Source: Fistulifera solaris
Taxonomy: Eukaryota > Bacillariophyta > Bacillariophyceae > Naviculales > Stauroneidaceae
Length of the DNA: 64,000 nucleotides
NCBI GenBank assembly: GCA_030295235.1
Contig: AP026152.1
Span: 682,001 to 746,000 of the forward strand
Reading direction: 5' to 3'
Position 1 is the first letter of the stretch; every line of letters begins with the position of its first letter. Made by a program: the position numbers and the translations under genes. The notes beneath the pieces were generated by a model, which made no database searches, was not told the DNA's origin, and saw only the letters and a program-made list of their open reading frames with translations. Positions 41,698 through 52,468 of the stretch are shown here, piece by piece.

Positions 41698-43445
41698 ATG
41701 TCATCCTTGCAACGGCTTCTTTCCTCTTCGTTGACACAATCGATCAAAACGAGCAAACGAAGAAAACGAATACTACCAAGTGGTTATGTGCTCTCTCCCT
41801 CTTCTTCCCACTTTTCCACTATGACGACAGCCTCGCAATCTCTTCCGGGCGAACGACTTCGTGTAGCGGTTGTCGGCGGAGGATGCGCTGGTTTGTCGTC
41901 CGCCTTGCATTTAGCACCGCTCGTCGAAAAGGGTCTCCTTGCTTCTCCCATTGACATTTATACACACGACAATCCTTCGATGTCGCATCAACGTGATATT
42001 GGTGTCGGAGTCTGGAGTACAGCGTTAGATCCGTTCCGTTTTGAGCAGGACCGACCCAGTCATCAACTGGCTTACGAAAGCCTGATTCAAGCGGGCACTT
42101 GGGTCACCAACGTTGGGTATCGTACACCGGATGGATCTTGGTTGATGAAATCACATTTGCCTTCGAATCATTCGGAAGTGGATCAAAGAAATATGCCGGC
42201 TTTGTTGTTTTTGCGCGAAAAGGATTTGTGGAATTCCTTATCGACCGCGGTGCATTGGGAGCAACAACGTGGAATGATACAAATTCATGCACAGCAAAAA
42301 GTCACGCAATTGTGGGAACAATCCACTCGGCCGTTCAGTACGCATTTGATGATTGAGAATCAGAAAAACAAAGATCTTTCGTTGCCAACGGAACGCGATT
42401 ATCATGTTATTATTGCTGCGGATGGAACACATTCGTTACTGCGACAACAATACGGGGGCCATGATGTAGAAAGACGGGTGCGATTGACTGGGACGGGGGC
42501 TTTACCTATGCCTTTGGACATTCCAGCCGAAGGACAACATGCTTCTGCGGCGGACTGGAATGAAATGCAACGGCAAACGGGGATTGGATTGCAGGATAGG
42601 CACTATACCGTCTACCGAGGAAATGCGCCTCTCACGCGAGAAGAGATGGGGTTGGATGATACAAGTTTTCAAACGTGGGGGACGGGTAATAGCATGAGGT
42701 TTGCAACGGTGCCCATGGTATATCCAGTGGGAAATCGAAAAGAAGAACGACAAGTATGGTTCATTACTTGTGACGATCCCGAAATCGCTCAAGAAACAAA
42801 TCCGATTAAGCGGAGAGACATGCTTTTGGAGAAATTCCACGGTTGGCACGATCCCATTCGCCGGATTGTGGAAGCAACGGATCCCAACGAAATACTCGCC
42901 GACCGTGCGATAGCACATCGCTACGCCACTTCACCCGTCCTGAATTTTAATCATGTGGTGGAAAAAATGCGTGGTATCAGGCCTCCCAACTCGGGGAGCG
43001 GGCCGTTTATCATCTTCGTTGGAGATGCTTTCATGACGATTGATCCGATTCTGGCGCAAGGATTCACTGTCGGTATGGAGGGGGCGTACATTATGAAAAA
43101 GGCCATTGAGAAAGCTTGTGTCAAGTGTGAAAGAGACCCGACGTTAAACTACGATCCCTACTTGTTAGAAAAAGTATTGAAAGAACGCGATGAGTCTCGG
43201 ATGAAAAGGCTAGTTTGCCTTTTAAGAGCCACGGAGTTGGTGCAGTTTTGGGACAGCCAAGTGGGACTTTGGGTCAATTCCAAACCAAGATACTTCGCCC
43301 CGTCGTGCACATGATTCCAAACTTGATTAAATCTCCCATCTTTGATCGAGTGCTCAAATACTCCTTAGGCATCACACCGTTCCGCACAGTAGCTGACGTT
43401 CATGGTAATGATGAAGATGATACGAGTAAAATACGTAAAATATGA
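41698..43445 (+). CDS. FAD-dependent monooxygenase, probably mitochondrial
   Basis: 582 codons after one frame change near 43247, where one more T in CAGTTTTGGG would join ATELVQF to LGQPSGTLGQFQ. The N-terminus MSSLQRLLSSSLTQSIKTSK is basic and Ser-rich like a mitochondrial presequence. FAD motifs are VAVVGGGCAGLSSALHL (dinucleotide fold, GxGxxG), VIIAADGTHSLLRQ (DG motif) and FVGDAFMTIDPILAQGF (GD motif). This is the group of p-hydroxybenzoate hydroxylase-like monooxygenases, including UbiH/COQ6, kynurenine 3-monooxygenase and zeaxanthin epoxidase. No subfamily signature is clear to me, so the substrate is left open. The C-terminal segment (RPVVHMIPNLIKSPIFDRVL) may be membrane-associated. 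Confidence 0.75.
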
Positions 43446-43933
43446 ACAATCCTAAGTTGTGTTGCAACGCAAACTAGATATTCCGTAGGAGCTATGCTTT
43501 TGGATGAAAGGTTTTGATTTTGTTGCAAAGGGTAGAAGGAGCAGCAGGTCCGAGATCAGAGATCCAAGATCCAAGCAATGGCAGAATGACCACTACAACA
43601 GTAGTCTATAGTAAAACTGGGTCATTGGTCATTGTTTTGCAATACATCCGGGTTTCCGGGTTGATAGTGCTGCTGACTTGACGGACGGACGGCGAAGAAA
43701 CGCGGAAGAAAAAGCGAACCGACGCAACGGGTCTAAAAATCACAACAAAGCATCACAAGTCACTGCAAATATCTCAAGCCAAAACGACGATCGACCCAAA
43801 CCCCAAACCCACCATTTTGTTCATTATAAAGCACCAAAGGCTTTTTTTGAGGGAGAAGAAAGGTGAGAGAACCGTTTTTTTGTGTTGAATATCAATTTTG
43901 AATATTTTTATCGTCATTCCGACAGTTCGGCCG

Positions 43934-43942
43934 TACCTGGTA
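43934..43942. promoter_or_regulatory. TACCTGGTA palindromic motif (copy 7 of 10)
   Basis: Exact copy about 490 bp downstream of the FAD monooxygenase stop and 280 bp before the tRNA gene. Confidence 0.4.
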
Positions 43943-44220
43943 TTTTTCAACCCAAATGAGTCTGCTGACCATCCAGCTTGAGCCGTGAGAGAGCGGTGAT
44001 TCTTCACACCCAAAATTTTCGTTGATAACGAAAAAGACTTCTCACGAAGGGGCGGCTTTGATCATGATGTGGTGGTCATTCGATCGTTGATTCATTTATT
44101 TTTGGGAGAGCGAGTGTTGGGCAAGTGGGGCAATAAAAGACGCTCGCTTCGCGACTTTGCGACGAGAGAGACGCGACATCTTCGTAGTCGTAGGCTAGTA
44201 ACAAGACAAAAGAGAAGTTT

Positions 44221-44292
44221 TCCGGTACGGGGACTCGAACCCCGGTCTCATCGGTGAGAGCGATGTATGATAGCCACCTACACTATACCGGA
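44221..44292 (-). tRNA. tRNA-Glu (CTC)
   Basis: 72 bases. Acceptor stem TCCGGTA pairs with TACCGGA at all seven positions. The anticodon arm is CATCG-CTCTCAC-CGATG with anticodon CTC. The T arm is CGGGG-TTCGAGT-CCCCG. The D arm has a three-pair stem (GTG/CAT with one G-T). No intron; no encoded CCA. A GGTTCGAGTCC B box is present, and a TTTT stretch on the transcribed strand lies about 10-15 bases after the 3' end, as for RNA polymerase III. Confidence 0.95.
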
Positions 44293-44677
44293 TTCCTCAC
44301 GTACATAGAAATCGCAACTTCAGAAACAGAGGATCACCTTACCGAATTAACCGGGTTATACAGGCGGGTTGGATTTTCTTTCATTTGTACTATTTCTGAA
44401 CCCGGTTGAAGTAGAACTTTGTTCGTTGTCAGTTGTCAGTACAAGTAGAGGTTTACCGTTTACCCGACCCGACCCATCTCAAGCCAATTTTCACCCACAA
44501 CCGTACCCGCCTTGCCGGTTCCGCGGCAACGCGACGCACGGACGGACGATCGGCGCATCACCATGCATTTAATAAAATTTTAATTAGGCAGACCATTTAT
44601 TTTTGTTTCGTTCCGTTATATCGTTATATCTTCCTTCTTTATTGATTGCACATTCTTTCAATATTCTCCTTCCCAAC

Positions 44678-45506
44678 ATGCCAGACTCGGAAGATTCGTC
44701 CGTGTCTAGCACTTCTTCAGCCTCGTCGGAAGAAAAGAGGCCCGTGGCCGACGAAAAGGAAGGCTCGTCTAGTAACAAAAAGAGAAAAAGTTGTCTCGGA
44801 AACTCCTCTCGAGCTAGTTGCTTTGCCGAGCAATGGAACTGTTCGGAAAAACAAGCCAATCATTATATTACTCGACCAAGCCACCATTGAGTCTATGAAA
44901 AACAAGCGAAATATCTACGAGTTGCTGAACTGTGATGACCACCGCGACTATTGCAAAAAGAAACTTCGCAAGGACCCCAATGAATTTCGACCGGATATTC
45001 TGCATCAAGAGATGCTGGCGTTGTTGGACTCGCCTCTTAATAAGGCGGGATTGGTCAAATTGTATATACAGACGAAGAAGCATGTTCTCATTGAAGTAAA
45101 TCCATCACTGCGTATGCCACGAACGTACAAACGTTTCGCCGGTTTAATGGTCCAACTGCTGCACAAGATGAAAATTAAATCATCCACCGAATCGACTACT
45201 TTGTTGAAAGTCATCAAGAATCCTTTCTCGCAGCATTTACCAGCTGGAACGCGGTGTTATGGTTTCTCGTCACAAGGCGATTTGTGCAGTCCCATTGCCT
45301 TGGCCAAGAACTTACTGCCACCTTCCCCCGACGACGGAGCGCCTCCTACCTGCTTCATTGTAGGTGCCATGTCTACAGGCCACGTAACGTTGGAAGATCA
45401 TCCGTATATGGAAAAGATGTTGAGCATCTCCGAGTATCCTTTGTCGGGTGCCGCCGCCTTGTCACGAATCATGGGGGGAGTGGAACATTATTGGGGTATT
45501 GTTTAG
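44678..45506 (+). CDS. EMG1: EMG1/NEP1 ribosome biogenesis pseudouridine methyltransferase, frame change near 44.85 kb
   Basis: 275 codons. The disordered N-terminus starts MPDSEDSSVSSTSSASSEEK and includes NKKRKS. The SPOUT-class domain follows: PIIILLDQATIESMKN, LLNCDDH, RPDILHQEMLALLDSPLNKA, VLIEVNPSLRMPRTYKRFAG, then ICPI-like LCSPIALAKNLLPP, FIVGAMSTGHVTLED (cofactor-binding loop), ISEYPLSGAAALSRIMGGVE and a final HYWGIV. The N-terminus and the domain are in frames offset by one base at GGAAAAACAAG; one A fewer gives SENKPIII. EMG1 methylates the N1 position of a pseudouridine in 18S rRNA and is needed for small-subunit assembly in the nucleolus. Confidence 0.88.
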
Positions 45507-46583
45507 TAATAATAAAGAAGGTTGTATGCAATTTATTTTTAGAAATAAAAATTAGGCGAAGAGTGCCCGTGTGTGAGTTGTCTGTAACGGGTGAAAGCAT
45601 TTGTTGCCACCTTTCTTGGTTTTTGCTCCGTCAAGCATTGATTGTCACCGTTTCAGAATTTCTGTAAAATTGGCAACAATTTTAAAAAAGCTTCCGGAAG
45701 GAAAGCCCACAAGAATATTCAGAAGTCACACAGCATTTCTGTATGACCAAAAACCTAGCCCAGAATTTCTGGAGTTCACACAGGATTTCCGTATTACCAT
45801 AAACAATGGCAGTTTCCAGAATTTCTGGAACTCGCTCAGAATGTCTGAATGACTAAAAAAACAATCGTAAATCTCTCAAACGTTCATAGAATTGGATTGG
45901 GGCCAAAATGCTCACACAGAAGATCTGTGAAAACATCGTGCAGCAATTCTGGGGATTCCAGAGTTTCTAGAGCCTTTATCCTGAATTCTGTATGACCGAG
46001 ACCGAACACATCCAATACACCCTTTCCAGAAATTCTGGAAATTACACGGATTTTCCGTACAACCGAAAATAATTTTTTTCAGTTCCGTTCACTCCTCGCT
46101 TTGTTAACTAGCCGGATGGTTGACGCGAGAGTAAGTGTCACTTCAATTATTTTATCGACTTCCGAGACTCTCACTCGTGACTCAATATTTTAGAATGACG
46201 GAGCGGTATTGGCACTATGATAGCAAAAACTACGTAAAGGACATCGCCAATCGGTATCAAAGGTACACTAACTTCAGATGGTGTCGCACCTTTCCTTTAA
46301 GTATTCTTTCATGATGATTCTCTATTGTACTCTGACTATTGGAGTAAACCACACTTCTCCCTCTAAGTATTTATCATCAACAGCTATTTCAAACGCGCGC
46401 ATATCCTCAAAACATTGGCGCGAACAAGACGCAGATGGGCGATCGCCTCATCGCTTGTTTATTTACAACTTTGCACTGCAACAAAAGAAACCAAAGCATT
46501 TGAATCTTGATTTGCAACTATATCACTGAACAACCACTTAATCAAAGAATCATCGAAGGCTTCCGCCCGTCTTAACAGAAAGA
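45507..46583. other. Intergenic interval with palindrome cluster III
   Basis: Just over 1 kb. Apart from palindrome cluster III (45652-46062) I see no gene; frames at 45601-45852 and 46278-46529 are unsupported. Confidence 0.5.
45652..46062. repeat. Palindrome cluster III
   Basis: About ten irregularly spaced dyads, including CCAGAATTTCTGG near 45760, TTCCAGAATTTCTGGAA near 45814, CACAGAAGATCTGTG near 45915, TTTCCAGAAATTCTGGAAA near 46023 and ACGGATTTTCCGT near 46047. The last keeps the symmetry with changed arms (CGGA/TCCG instead of CAGA/TCTG). Confidence 0.8.
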
Positions 46584-49216
46584 ATGAGCGACGCTCGGCC
46601 CGATCCCAACACGAAATCGGCGTTTCTGAGCCCCACACGGCTGGCCGCTCGACGCCTTTCGCAACATCAATATCGCGGACCTCGTGCTCTCAGTCCCACC
46701 GGATCGGATGTTTCTGCCTATAGTTCACGCAGTCGTCGTTCGCAAAGCATGATTCGTTCACCGGAAGACGCCGAAGTCTTTGAGAATATTAGCTCGGCCA
46801 CGGGCGTTCGGATATCGGCTTCGAAACACAATAAACGAAGGAATCAACAACCGCAACAGAATCGATTGCGGAATTATACATCGCCACCCGTTACCAATTC
46901 GCATAATCTGGGCAGTGCGAGTTTTGCAGCCAGTGAGCTAGAAACATATTCGAGCATGAGTATGGATGTGAATGATTACAACGACGCCCCGAGAAATGAC
47001 TTCTTTCATTCGGAGCACAGTGAGGCACATGGAGAGCAAAAGACTTTTTCCGGAAAGATCTTGTGCCTTTAGAGCCATCGACAAGCTTGGATTTCAAACA
47101 CAATGATAATTCGTTTCAGGTCCTGGCCAATGTTTTGGTGGATTTCTTTGATGCTCGTGTGAGACGTGGTCAATTGACACTGGAAGCCAACGACGCGGAA
47201 ATCATTGAGCGATTACTTCCCGCTTCCGCGCGTCGACATTTCATTGAAGCTGTACAATACCGTTTGGAGCGAACGCCCGCAAGTCCGCAGTCACAGCTCG
47301 ATTTTTTGACAATCCAATGTCAAGAATTGGGATTAGACCGTGACGGACCGGAAAATCCGATCATTGCCACGGCCATGCTGGATGAGAATGAGACATATGT
47401 GACCTTGCCGATTCTCTGCACCAAGAGCAAAGAAGAACTTAAGCCATCGAATTCGGACGAAAGTGATAGTTCCGAACAGGATTGGGTCGATCTTACAAAA
47501 GCAGAGATAGAGCATCCTTCGCCGGTAGTTGCTGCCGGAAGCAGTCAACCCATGAAAGCAGAAATGGCGGCGTATGGAACAAACCGTGTAAGAGCTGCAA
47601 ACGAAAAGGATATCTCGCGTACTACGACAATTGTCAAGGCAAAACAACAAGCTCCAGAACCCACTCCAAGGCGAGAATCGTCCTTTGATTTCCCCGATCC
47701 TGATTCAACCGACAATATAGTGCATCGAACGCTTTTGATGGAATTGCACGAGGCACGCCAAATGATGCAGGCATCGACATCTTTGGAGACGGTAGAGTTT
47801 TGGGAGAGTCATATGGAAGATCTGAAAGCCAAGTATCGAGCGCTCCTTGGAAAACCGAATCTATCGTCTGTCCCCATACTGCCCCCGTCGCCAACAACCA
47901 CTATTGATACACACGAATATCATTCTACCCAGCCATCCATGTCCCTGGAATCGGTGCAACAATACCATCTTTCACAGTCACAAGCGTCTCAGGATCAGTG
48001 TTCCGAACAACATAGGCAGCCAACACATATTCAACAACCGATGCAGGCTAAAAAATCGATCTTTTTTCCGCAGCAAACTCCACCGTCGCATCCGCATCTT
48101 GAACAAAAGACAACTGGTACGATGAATCCGCCGCAGATTGCTCAACAACCGCCTGAGTCACATGAACCTACCCTTCAAGCTTCAAATGACCCCGCTCCGA
48201 CGACAATCCGCGTGTTAACACCAGTTTCGATTCTGCCGGGGACTCCTTATCCACCTGCTACACCTGTTCGAATGGAAAACGTCGTCACTGCTGAAGAAGA
48301 TACCGAGTCGATCGCCCCGCAAACACCAAATCTGTCGGCCATTCCATTTACAGCGTCAACTACATGCCCTCCACCAATAGCGAATACTCAACCAATCGCC
48401 CCACCAGCTCCAGCGACGGTGGTTCCGCAACTGGCAAGCTCTCAAATACCGGAACCAGATTACAATGTTCCGATGGTGGACGTTGTGGCACCGGCTGATC
48501 TTCCAGGCGGGTACAACTTTGAGGCGGAGTTTGAAGGACAACGCTTCTTGGCAACAGTGCCCGCTGGTGGCGTGAAAGACGGCGAAACGTTCACGTGCTA
48601 TATGCGTCAACTCGACTCGATGGCAATTGATGCCCCCATTGGCTATTGGAGAGACGGAATATGCGGACTTTGCTCTTATGGTTGCTGCCATCCCGTTGTA
48701 TGGAATTCGATTCTTTGTCCTCTGGTGGCGCTGGCGCAAGTGCAGTATAGGGCGAATCTCGATTTTCTGGGTCGTCCCAATTTATTCTATGGCACGGCGC
48801 CGAACCGAGCCATGATGGTTACAATTATCTTGTTCTGGATCGTCATCAATGCGATGCTACTTGTGGGATACAACATAAAGTGGAGCCAAAATATGGATTT
48901 GACCATTGCGGATTGGACTTCTTTGGCCGTGATTAATGGCGCTTACCTGTGTTTTATTGTTTTTGTCACTCAGTCGACAAGAAGCAGTTTGCGCGACAAG
49001 TATTTGATTCGTGAACAGGCTTGCAGTGATCTGGAAGACCTGTGTTGCGCCGCTTGTTGTTTACCATGTTCGATTTCACAAATGTCAAGACATACAGGAA
49101 ATTATGATGAATACGAAGCAGTATGTTGTTCGAGAACCGGTCTTCCGGATGGAATAGGGGAACATGAACGGGCACCACTTCGGCCATCGCATGGACCCTC
49201 GTCCTATGTTGTTTAA
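46584..49216 (+). CDS. Large disordered protein with C-terminal PLAC8 (Cys-rich) domain, frame change near 47.04 kb
   Basis: 877 codons, starting MSDARPDPNTKSAF. Near 47043 one more T in ACTTTTTCCGG joins EQKTF to FRKDLVPLEPSTSLD. Residues 1-600 are mostly disordered (Ser, Gln, Pro rich), with a folded segment after the join (VLANVLVDFFDARVRRGQLT, LPASARRHFIEAVQYRLE). The C-terminal 200 residues are PLAC8-like: YWRDGICGLCSYGCCHPVVW, SILCPLVALAQVQYR, two hydrophobic segments (VTIILFWIVINAMLLVGY and LAVINGAYLCFIVFVT), then DLCCAACCLPCSISQMSRHT. PLAC8/PCR proteins are small membrane proteins linked to metal (cadmium, zinc) resistance and cell size in plants. The long N-terminal region is unusual for the family. 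Plasma membrane location is likely. Confidence 0.75.
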
Positions 49217-49661
49217 ACCTTTTGAGGTCCGACTTGGATCATGCGATGTCCATTACACGCTTTTTCGGTGACTGAGACCCGATTGTAGGGCGTTTATTTG
49301 CAACGCTCTTTATTGAATAACTATTTGTGATACATAATACTTGTGTTTAGTAACTGTTACTTTGTGGAGCTTTGTTATTTCGTTTATTGATGAAACTGTT
49401 CTAGTTTTCTTTTTATAATTAGTAGAGTGAGTCGTTATGCATTAAAAGTTAAAAGGCAATCTTTTGATAATTTCGATTGGTCAGAATACTCTGGATTGAT
49501 GATTAAACCTCGTTGTTATTATTTCATCTTATATTTCCCCAATTTGTGTGATCCTGTGTCTTACTATCTCAACTGCGGTGGCTCATACGGCAGACCTCTG
49601 TCTTTATCATCGTCTTCCATGCCATCGAGCTGTAGTGACTGTACTTGTTGCATGGTCTGTG
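49217..49661. other. Convergent intergenic interval
   Basis: About 440 bp with no supported gene; a 115-codon frame from 49427 looks random. Confidence 0.4.
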
Positions 49662-50447
49662 TTATAGTCCAATCCAGATTGACCACTTTCTTGGATCGAA
49701 AGAACGAATCACAGTCCGCGAAAAAGCGGCGTCCTTTTTCTTGGTTTGCTTGTCGAACGAAAGGGGTCGAGTGATATGCCGGGGTGCCGTCGGTGGACTC
49801 TTTTTGGCTGTCATGTCTAACTCGTTATCGAGCATACGTTTCAATTCGACATGAAACAACTGGTGCGTTTTTTGTACAAGTGATTGTATGGAAGGGGACA
49901 GGTGTTCGGAACGAGTGATCCGGCTGGAAAGTGCTTCCCAAAGGAAAGACGGCTCGCGGCCGATACTAACGTACAGCAGATCGCCTCTTGCAGGGAAAGA
50001 TTGAGTGCTTCGTAGCGAGCGAGCAAATTCAAAGCCACGCTATTAAAGAATTCATCGTCGTCGTACGTTCCGGTCGTACGGAGGGGGAGGTGGTCGGGAA
50101 TATCCCACGCTGACGGAATGATCGGCATTTGGATGATGATGCTGCAAGTGATTGTCGAATCCAATCATACTGATGCTACTAGAAGTTGTTGCAGCTGTTG
50201 ATTACCTTTCATGACACTCAATCGAGAGGAGACGAACAAGCTGTGGCTGTGGTAAGGAGAAGAGCTTCTCCCTTGTCGATGGCTTAGTTATTGTCGTCTT
50301 GCTTTGTCGTTTCACTTTTTTTGAGCGAAATCGTTTTTGTGAGCGAGCGTCGCCCTTGCGTCGCCAATGGAACTTTACTTCATGGAGACTGGAATTGAGT
50401 GTACAATGATGACGTTTTCGACAGCGCGAAACAGGCCCTACCCACAC
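49662..50447 (-). CDS. Unrecognised gene, two or more exons, 5' end unresolved
   Basis: The upstream exon (…50206) is open from at least 50447 and basic (RRKGDARSQKRFRSKKVKRQ), ending SIECHE. A 64-bp intron (50142-50205, GTAATC...TTGCAG) leads to IIIQMPIIPSAWDIPDHLPL and EFFNSVALNLLARYEALNLS. Near 49995 one more A in CAAGAGG would join LSLQ to RGDLLYVSIGREPSFLWEAL, SSRITRSEHLSPSIQSLVQK and ELKRMLDNELDM; the tail is basic and ends at 49662. The parts agree in frame (241 codons from 50447). No in-frame ATG is visible in the first exon, so another 5' exon may exist between 50448 and 50648. I recognise no family. Confidence 0.45.
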
Positions 50448-50648
50448 ATCAGTACATACAAAGTTTACTTCTGAAATAGCTTTTTGTTAAAGTTATTCTT
50501 AATTCTGTGTACCCTCTAAAGTAGTCTTGCTTGCCGATCCGGGTCGCTTTCCGACGCGCAGTCGCATCGCATGCACGCGTGATCACTACATGATGCGCAA
50601 CGAATTGAAAGATGAGAGTGACAATGAACACTTCATTATGAATCAACA

Positions 50649-52022
50649 ATGCGAAACATCAACAATGTAGGTTGGGGATTAGTTATATTGGTTATTCAGG
50701 TAGCTACAATCGGTCTTTGTAGCTGGAAAATACAGGCAGAGTCATCTTCGTCAGACGTTATGAAAGCTTCGAATGCGGCAACACTGCTGGGCGGGGGAGA
50801 AATCAATGAGAAATTACGAACATTTCAGACAGCAATCAACGACGCTGATAAAGAAAAGGCGTCTCTAGCCGATGAACCGAACGGTTTTCAACCGCGGATT
50901 CATAAAGCGCATTTATGGCATGCTCTGGAAGGCTTGGATCGTTATCCGAACTATTTCGATCGGTGGAAAAGTAGAATAAAATCTCGCGAGCAAAGCGAAG
51001 ATCATAGTGTGAGCCACAATAAGGATTCTGATGACGAAGAAAAGGAAATAGATGATTTGTTAAAACTCGAACACGTTCTACGTGACACGGCGGATGCCGT
51101 GCGTCGAGAACGAAAACGAATTGCTCAACAACGAACGACCTGGATGCAGAAAATACCAAACTTTTTGCAAGAGCATCCACAATTTCGAAAGTTTTGGGAC
51201 GCAGCACTGTATGGTGAAGATTGGGGGAAGTGGTGTAATGGCATCTTGCATCCGAAAGTACAGGAACTCTTCTTCACTACGAATACCACGACGGGCGCTA
51301 TTCAATTGAAAACATGCTCCGATGCCACGGTCGCGCAAGTCCTTTCCGGCGCGGTCCGCGTGGAATGGAATGTATCGCTGCTCACCGAACTGCTCGACGA
51401 GGAATGTTCCGATGTTTACTCTATACCCATTCTTTCCGACGCCTTTTGTCACGAGTTGATTCAATTGGTTCGTTCCCTTCGACTATTCTTTGCGCAAGAC
51501 ACGACGATCGAACAGCCTCGATTCTTCTCCTTGTCACAGTTGGGTATTACTTGGCTGGACGATTTTCTTTTTCGTGTACTGCTGTATCCCATCAGCATAC
51601 ATTTATTTGACAATATACATCTCGATTCGTATCATAGTTTTGTCGCAGGATACGCCGCGCAGCCCAATTGTGTCACTCCTCGTCAATTCTTGGTACCCCA
51701 CACGGATGATTCCGAAGTGACTTTGAACTTGTGTTTGGGCGAAAAAGACTTTGAAGGGGGTCTCTTGGAATTTGGTCCGATGCGTGGTGAGCGAACGAAA
51801 ACAAAATTACAGACAGACACGGTACAGCCGAGGATTGGTTACGGATTGTTGCACGTGGGTCGGTTGATGCATCAAGTTACACCGATAACTTCAGGAGATC
51901 GATTTGCTTATATTGTATGGACTCGTTCTTGGACGGATACGCGTGCCAAACAGTGCCCTTGCTGTTGGCTCAATCATCGAAAGGAAACGGCTACATGTAT
52001 TTGCGGACCGCAATGGAATTGA
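50649..52022 (+). CDS. 2-oxoglutarate/Fe(II) oxygenase with N-terminal membrane anchor or signal
   Basis: 457 residues. The N-terminus MRNINNVGWGLVILVIQVAT is a signal peptide or anchor. A charged, coiled linker (about 60-180) follows, and then a dioxygenase domain: LVPHTDDSEVTLNLCLGEKD gives the HxD iron ligands, FEGGLLEF is the conserved strand, and LLHVGRLMHQVTPITSGDRF supplies the distal histidine and the arginine that binds 2-oxoglutarate. The layout resembles OGFOD2/prolyl-4-hydroxylase-like enzymes. The C-terminus has CPCCWLN and CICGP, a possible zinc site. It probably hydroxylates a protein in the secretory pathway; substrate unknown. Confidence 0.75.
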   Translation: MRNINNVGWGLVILVIQVATIGLCSWKIQAESSSSDVMKASNAATLLGGGEINEKLRTFQTAINDADKEKASLADEPNGFQPRIHKAHLWHALEGLDRYPNYFDRWKSRIKSREQSEDHSVSHNKDSDDEEKEIDDLLKLEHVLRDTADAVRRERKRIAQQRTTWMQKIPNFLQEHPQFRKFWDAALYGEDWGKWCNGILHPKVQELFFTTNTTTGAIQLKTCSDATVAQVLSGAVRVEWNVSLLTELLDEECSDVYSIPILSDAFCHELIQLVRSLRLFFAQDTTIEQPRFFSLSQLGITWLDDFLFRVLLYPISIHLFDNIHLDSYHSFVAGYAAQPNCVTPRQFLVPHTDDSEVTLNLCLGEKDFEGGLLEFGPMRGERTKTKLQTDTVQPRIGYGLLHVGRLMHQVTPITSGDRFAYIVWTRSWTDTRAKQCPCCWLNHRKETATCICGPQWN

Positions 52023-52468
52023 CTTCATCGCGCATACTACAACAGTCTTCATTACTTCAAATATTAATTTTTTAAATTGGACTTATTTGCTATGGAATAT
52101 TAGATTTGCTGATGAAATGCACACAATGTAGCATTATGACCGCAAAATGCATGGATGGATTTCACCCACCTCAAAAAGAGATTCCATCACATCCGTTTCA
52201 ATAACAGACACGCCGCATGCATCCGAACAAAACAAAGAATCAAACCGGCGGTGTCGAGTGCATCCGTTACGAACACATGGAGATGTTTCACGTCCTGGAG
52301 TAGGAGTCGACTCTTTTGCTCCAAATCTATTGTCTGGATCAAATATATTTGTCACTTCTCGCTCGAATCCGACGGGTTTTTCCCGAGCTGTATCTCGCAT
52401 CAGAAAGTGTAACATATTGTGTCGATCTGTATACGCTTCTGCGTCTTCTATTGAGACGAGCAGGCGCT

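Noticed and set aside
49427-49774. 115-codon frame on the plus strand
   Set aside because: It overlaps a better minus-strand model and has no recognisable sequence.
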